In this document: positions 60,014 to 64,000 of the stretch, in pieces
Layout: the number at the start of each line of letters is the position of its first letter
How positions within the stretch are numbered: the stretch's first letter is position 1
Assembly (NCBI GenBank): GCA_021234155.1
Contig: JAJEKV010000012.1
Coordinates: forward strand, 1,245,062-1,309,061
Length of the DNA: 64,000 nt
Origin: Isoetes taiwanensis
Taxonomy: Eukaryota; Streptophyta; Lycopodiopsida; Isoetales; Isoetaceae
Direction of reading: 5' to 3'
Notes under the pieces: model-generated
Told to the model about the DNA's origin: nothing
The model's database searches: none
The model's input: the letters and a program-made list of their open reading frames with translations, nothing else
Made by a program: the position numbers and the translations under genes

Positions 60014-63000
60014 TCATGTAATATTCTCTGATTTACAGCACTGTATAGCACTTCTGAGCTTTTTAAATCTGCTAACAGGTAAGGCCTTGGTCAGTATGTC
60101 TGCTAATTGTTCATCAGACTGTACATAAGTTAACTGTAACACCTTTTGAGAGACCAAATCTCTAATGAAGTGCAACTCCATTTCTATATGTTTTGTTCTT
60201 TCATGAAGAACAGGATCTTAGTCATTGCTATGCAACTCATACTATCACAGAACAAGATTGTTGGCAAACTTTGGCAGCATCCTAACTCATTTAGTCTTCT
60301 TTCCCATACAATCTCTTTAGCAATCAAGCAAGCTGAGTTATATTCTGCTTCTGCAGTTGATAAAGCTATGTTGTCTTGCTTTTTACATTTCCAGGACACT
60401 GGTGCACCTCCTAGTAATGTTATGTATCCTGAAGTGGATTTCCTCTGATCTAAATCCCCTCCCCAGTCAGCATCACAAAATGCTTTGAGAATCATGTCAT
60501 CTAAATTATACTTTATTCCAAAGTCCATTGTACCTTTTAAATATCTTTAATATCCTCTTAGCTGCAATCCAATGTGTTCTTCCAGGGTCATGATTGTATC
60601 TGCTCAGCATATTTACTGCAAATCCTATATCAGGTCTGGTACAATTCGCTACATAGGATAAACATCCTATTAATGACATATATGGTACACCTTCCATTTG
60701 TTTTCTTTCTTCTTCACTTTGTGGACACAAATGCTTTGAAATTTTGAGTCCTGATATCATTGGAGTGGCAGCCACATTGCAGTCCTTCAATCTATCAAGC
60801 ATGTTTTCAATCTGCCCTCTTTGGCTCAATGCTATAGTTTTGTTTTTCCTATCCCTCAAGACCTCTATTCCCGAGAATCTTCTTAATTCTCCAAGGTCTG
60901 TCATTTTAAAGCGTTTGTTCAGCAAACCTTTGCAATGCTCCAATATATCTTTTCCATTTGCTACCATTATATTGTCATCAACATATAAAGCTATCATACA
61001 CCAGTCTTTTCCAGCTTTGTATTTGTATAAATTCCCATCACCTTTTAATTTCTGAAATCCTTGCTCTTGCAGATAACTATTCATGCATTTGTACCATTCA
61101 CGAGGAGACTGTTTTAGACCATATACTGCTCTCTTCAGCTTCCAGACCTTCCCTTCACCTATTTCAAAACCTAGAGCTTGTCTAAGATAGATCTCCTCTT
61201 CAAGTTTTGCATTTAGAAAAGCAGTGCTCACGTCCATATGGTGTAATTCAAGGTCATGTAATTCAAGGCTAACAAAATCCTCAAGCTGTTTAATTGACCA
61301 ATGGTGAGAATGTCTCATCAAAATCCTGTCCCCTTTTTTGAGTAAAGCCCTGGGCAACCAATCTTGCCTTGAATTTCTTCAGTTTGCCATCATTGCTTGG
61401 CTTTATTCTAAATATCCACTTACTTCTTATTACATTCTTTCCTTCAGGTCTGTCAACTACTTCATAAGTTTCTGTTCTTTTGAAGGCTTCCATTTTATCT
61501 TGCATGGCTTCCAACCAAAAATTCGAATCTCTACTATTTATAGCCTCAAAGTAACTCTTTGGCACTGCTGTATTTTCTAAAAGCAAAATGTCAAAGATAT
61601 TATGAACTTCTAACTCATATGCATGCAGCCTTTTACTTTTACCATGTCATTTCTTCTAAGCTTTTCAAGCATCAATTTGTTCTCCTCTCTTAGAATTTGT
61701 GCTTCAGTTCTTCTTCCTCTTCTTGCAGGTTGATCAATGGGAAGCTCTTGTGCTATAATTGGAGTACTCTCGGGTTCAGCATCAGCTTGTACTTTATTAC
61801 CATCTTCAACATCTGCTTTCATATTGTCCTCTTCAACATCACTCGAGTCATCCAAAAATCTGATTTTATCTTCTGCCTTTTTTATTTCCTTGGGGCTTTC
61901 TCTGATCTCATTTTCTCCTCCTTTTCAGCCATGTCATAGGTGTTAACCTTAGGAATCCTTTTGTAGAATTCTTCTTCATTGAAAACAACATCCCTGCTCA
62001 CTAATATTTTTCTTTGAGCTGGATCATACAATTTGTACCCCTTCGAATTTGAATCATATCCTACCAAGTAGGATATATATGCTCTGTCATCCAACTTTTG
62101 CCGTAGTTGCTCTGGAACATGAACATAAGCTAGGCAGCCATACGCCCTCAACTCATTGTAACTTGGAGTTTTTCCTGTCCAAAACATCTCTGGTATTTCA
62201 CCATTAATACTAGATGTAGGTAGAATATTTTGAACATATACAGCAGTTCTTAATGCTTCAACCCACACATAATTAGGTAATCCAGAAAACTTCAACATAG
62301 ATCTCACAGCATTAAGCAAAGTCCTGTTCTTTCTCTCAGCCACTCCATTTTGTTGAAGAGAATATCTGCAAGTTAATTGTCTTCTAATTCTACAGTTAGC
62401 ACAGAAGGTTTTGAATTCACATGACAAATACTCACCTCCTCTGTCAGATATTATGCATTTGACTTTTCTTCCTGTCTCCAGTTGAGCTTCTGCTATGAAC
62501 ATTTTGAGAGCTTCAAAAGCTTGATCTTTGGTCTTCAAAAGATAACATTTCGTTCTCCTGCTGACATCATCAATAAAAGTCATGAAGTATCTGTTTCCTG
62601 TCATACTTGTTATGTTCAAAGGCCCACAGAGATCTGTGTGAACCAGATCCAATAATCCCTTTGCCCTTTTAAATGTCCTCCTGAAAGGTAACCTTGCCTG
62701 CTTGCCAAGCATGCATCCTCCACACAACCATTTTGTTCTTTGTTCCTTGATTGCAGACAACAATCCCTTTTTTGCTAACACCTCTATATTTGCAGCATTT
62801 GTATGACACAGCCGTGTATGCCAAGTTTTAAATGTGGCACATTCAACATTATTCAGACTAACAGGTTGCTCAAATTCAAGGCCAAACAAATTGCCAACTC
62901 TTTTGCCAATAAATTTTATTTCATTATTGAGAAAGATTTTACAATCAAGTCTTTCAAAGACCACCTTATATCCAAGGTCAACTAATTGGCAAATGGAAAT

Positions 63001-64000
63001 CAAGTTCCTTACAAGTCCTGCACACAAAGCACATCTCTAAGCTTAACAGCTTTCCCATCTAGGTCAAACAATTCTAATACTCCTGAATCTTCAATTTTTT
63101 GCAAAGCACCATCACCTAGTTGCACATATCCAGCTCCAGCTCCCTTACATTCTTTGAGCATCCTTGAGTCACATGTCACTGTTTTTTCAGCTCCCGAATC
63201 TAAAATCATAAACTTGTTACAGTTCTTAGTTAACTTATCAGAAACAGAACAAATCTGACCAGATCTTACCTCTGTGGTTTCATCAGTTTCATCTTCTTCA
63301 CTTGAATTGGTTTCCACAATGTTCATCTCGAGATTTCTTCCTCTCACACTGCTATTTGATTTGACAAAAGAGCCCCGATTATTTGAGTATCTCTCCTTGC
63401 TTTTCCCCTTTTCTGAAGTTCCCTTTAGACTAGGACAACTTGCTGCTATGTGGCCTTTGCCATCACAATTAAAGCATCTAATGCTTTTCCCTACATTAGG
63501 ACATTCAGCCTTAAAATGTCCATACTTATTACAATTGTAGCATGGGCCTCTCTTTTCTTTAAAGTTTCCCCTTTTTTTTGCCTTTTCCAGCATACAACAC
63601 TTTTGGAGAATGCTCTTCATCTTCAATACCTACACCTTTCTGCTCAAATTCAGTCCTAATCATTTGGACTGCATGCTCTTTTGTACGTGCAACATTCCTG
63701 AGCAAGGTAGCAAGCTGGCTGTTATATGCCACAGATCTGGCCAAGGATAATATCTGATACTGCTCATTAAGAATGACACCAGCTCCTTCCAAATCTGCAA
63801 TAATGGAATCAAATTTTTCCAAATAATCTGTCAGATTATCCTTTTCATACAATTTCAACTTCCGGAGTTGCTTCTCCAAAACGTCTATCTGTAATGAAGT
63901 CTTGACTTCATATTGACTTACCAAATACTCCCACATTTCTTTTGGATTCATGCCTCTCAGCTTTAGCTTGATAGCAGTTCCAACTTTGCTTGTGATAATG
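60014..64000 (-). mobile_element. Ty1/copia retrotransposon, frameshifted, 5' end beyond the window
   Basis: Domains in copia order on the minus strand: gag UBN2-type region (64,000-63,559, open at the window edge); two CCHC knuckles (CYNCNKYGHFKAEC and CFNCDGKGHIAASC, ~63,545-63,430); protease LDSGA (~63,205); integrase HHCC and D-D-E core (LVHTDLCGP, SDRGGEY, QQNGVAE; 63,027-61,882); RT (WIFRIKP ... LYVDDNI, 61,586-60,506); RNase H (CDADWGGD, STAEAEY; 60,528-60,184), ending at TGA 60,014. At least six frame changes interrupt it (near 63,590, 63,015, 61,870, 61,620, 61,310, 60,515 and 60,210), so it cannot make a full polyprotein as read. Integrase preceding RT identifies copia rather than gypsy. 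Confidence 0.95.

Overview
The window looks like nuclear DNA of a land plant. The evidence is one spliced plant-type purple acid phosphatase gene, decayed fragments of a PPR gene and a short-chain dehydrogenase gene, and a dense mixture of plant-type transposable elements. I lean to a seed-free lineage, most likely a fern, because of the style of the PPR repeats and because two element families here are ones I do not associate with flowering plants. That placement is inference. No bacterial-style operons, rRNA genes, intact tRNA genes or CRISPR arrays were seen.

Layout. 1-8.2 kb: GC-richer, unrecognised, probably decayed retroelement DNA with short tandem repeats. 8.2-16.7 kb: two copies of a ~3 kb direct repeat (start-to-start ~3.5 kb), followed directly by a third, related ~2.4 kb repeat that recurs at 23.7-26.8 kb. 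16.9-19.9 kb: a ~1.4 kb repeat present in two opposed copies that are permuted relative to one another. 19.95-23.6 kb (minus strand): a frameshifted reverse transcriptase gene with an accompanying ORF of unknown function. The direct repeats flank this segment, as if it were one element; the downstream copy carries a 5'-truncated LINE insertion. 27-30 kb: an unknown charged ORF (plus) and a Crypton/ZMYM-like tyrosine-recombinase fragment (minus) with a working-looking intron, then a near-perfect 31-bp inverted repeat. 30-32.2 kb: decayed L1-type LINE. 32.48-33.48 kb: a sharply bounded Mutator-like non-autonomous element with 9-bp target duplications. 35-38.5 kb: a composite repeat made of heat-shock-element-like pentamers, a tRNA-like block and GATC-rich repeats.

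40.4-42.7 kb holds the one apparently intact host gene, a seven-exon purple acid phosphatase of 534 residues with all seven metal ligands. It is followed by an SDR pseudogene (minus), a PPR pseudogene (plus), a 263-bp tandem duplication and two diverged copies of an unrecognised coding-like block (to ~47.8 kb). 50.9-53.8 kb is a young, complete but non-coding LTR element (751-bp LTRs, 5-bp TSD, tRNA-Met primer site, minus strand). 54-59.5 kb is mostly featureless. 59.5-64 kb is the 3' part of a frameshifted Ty1/copia element on the minus strand, running off the right edge.

Apart from the phosphatase, almost everything recognisable is mobile or decayed. Many copies differ by short indels, which could be age or uncorrected long-read assembly error.
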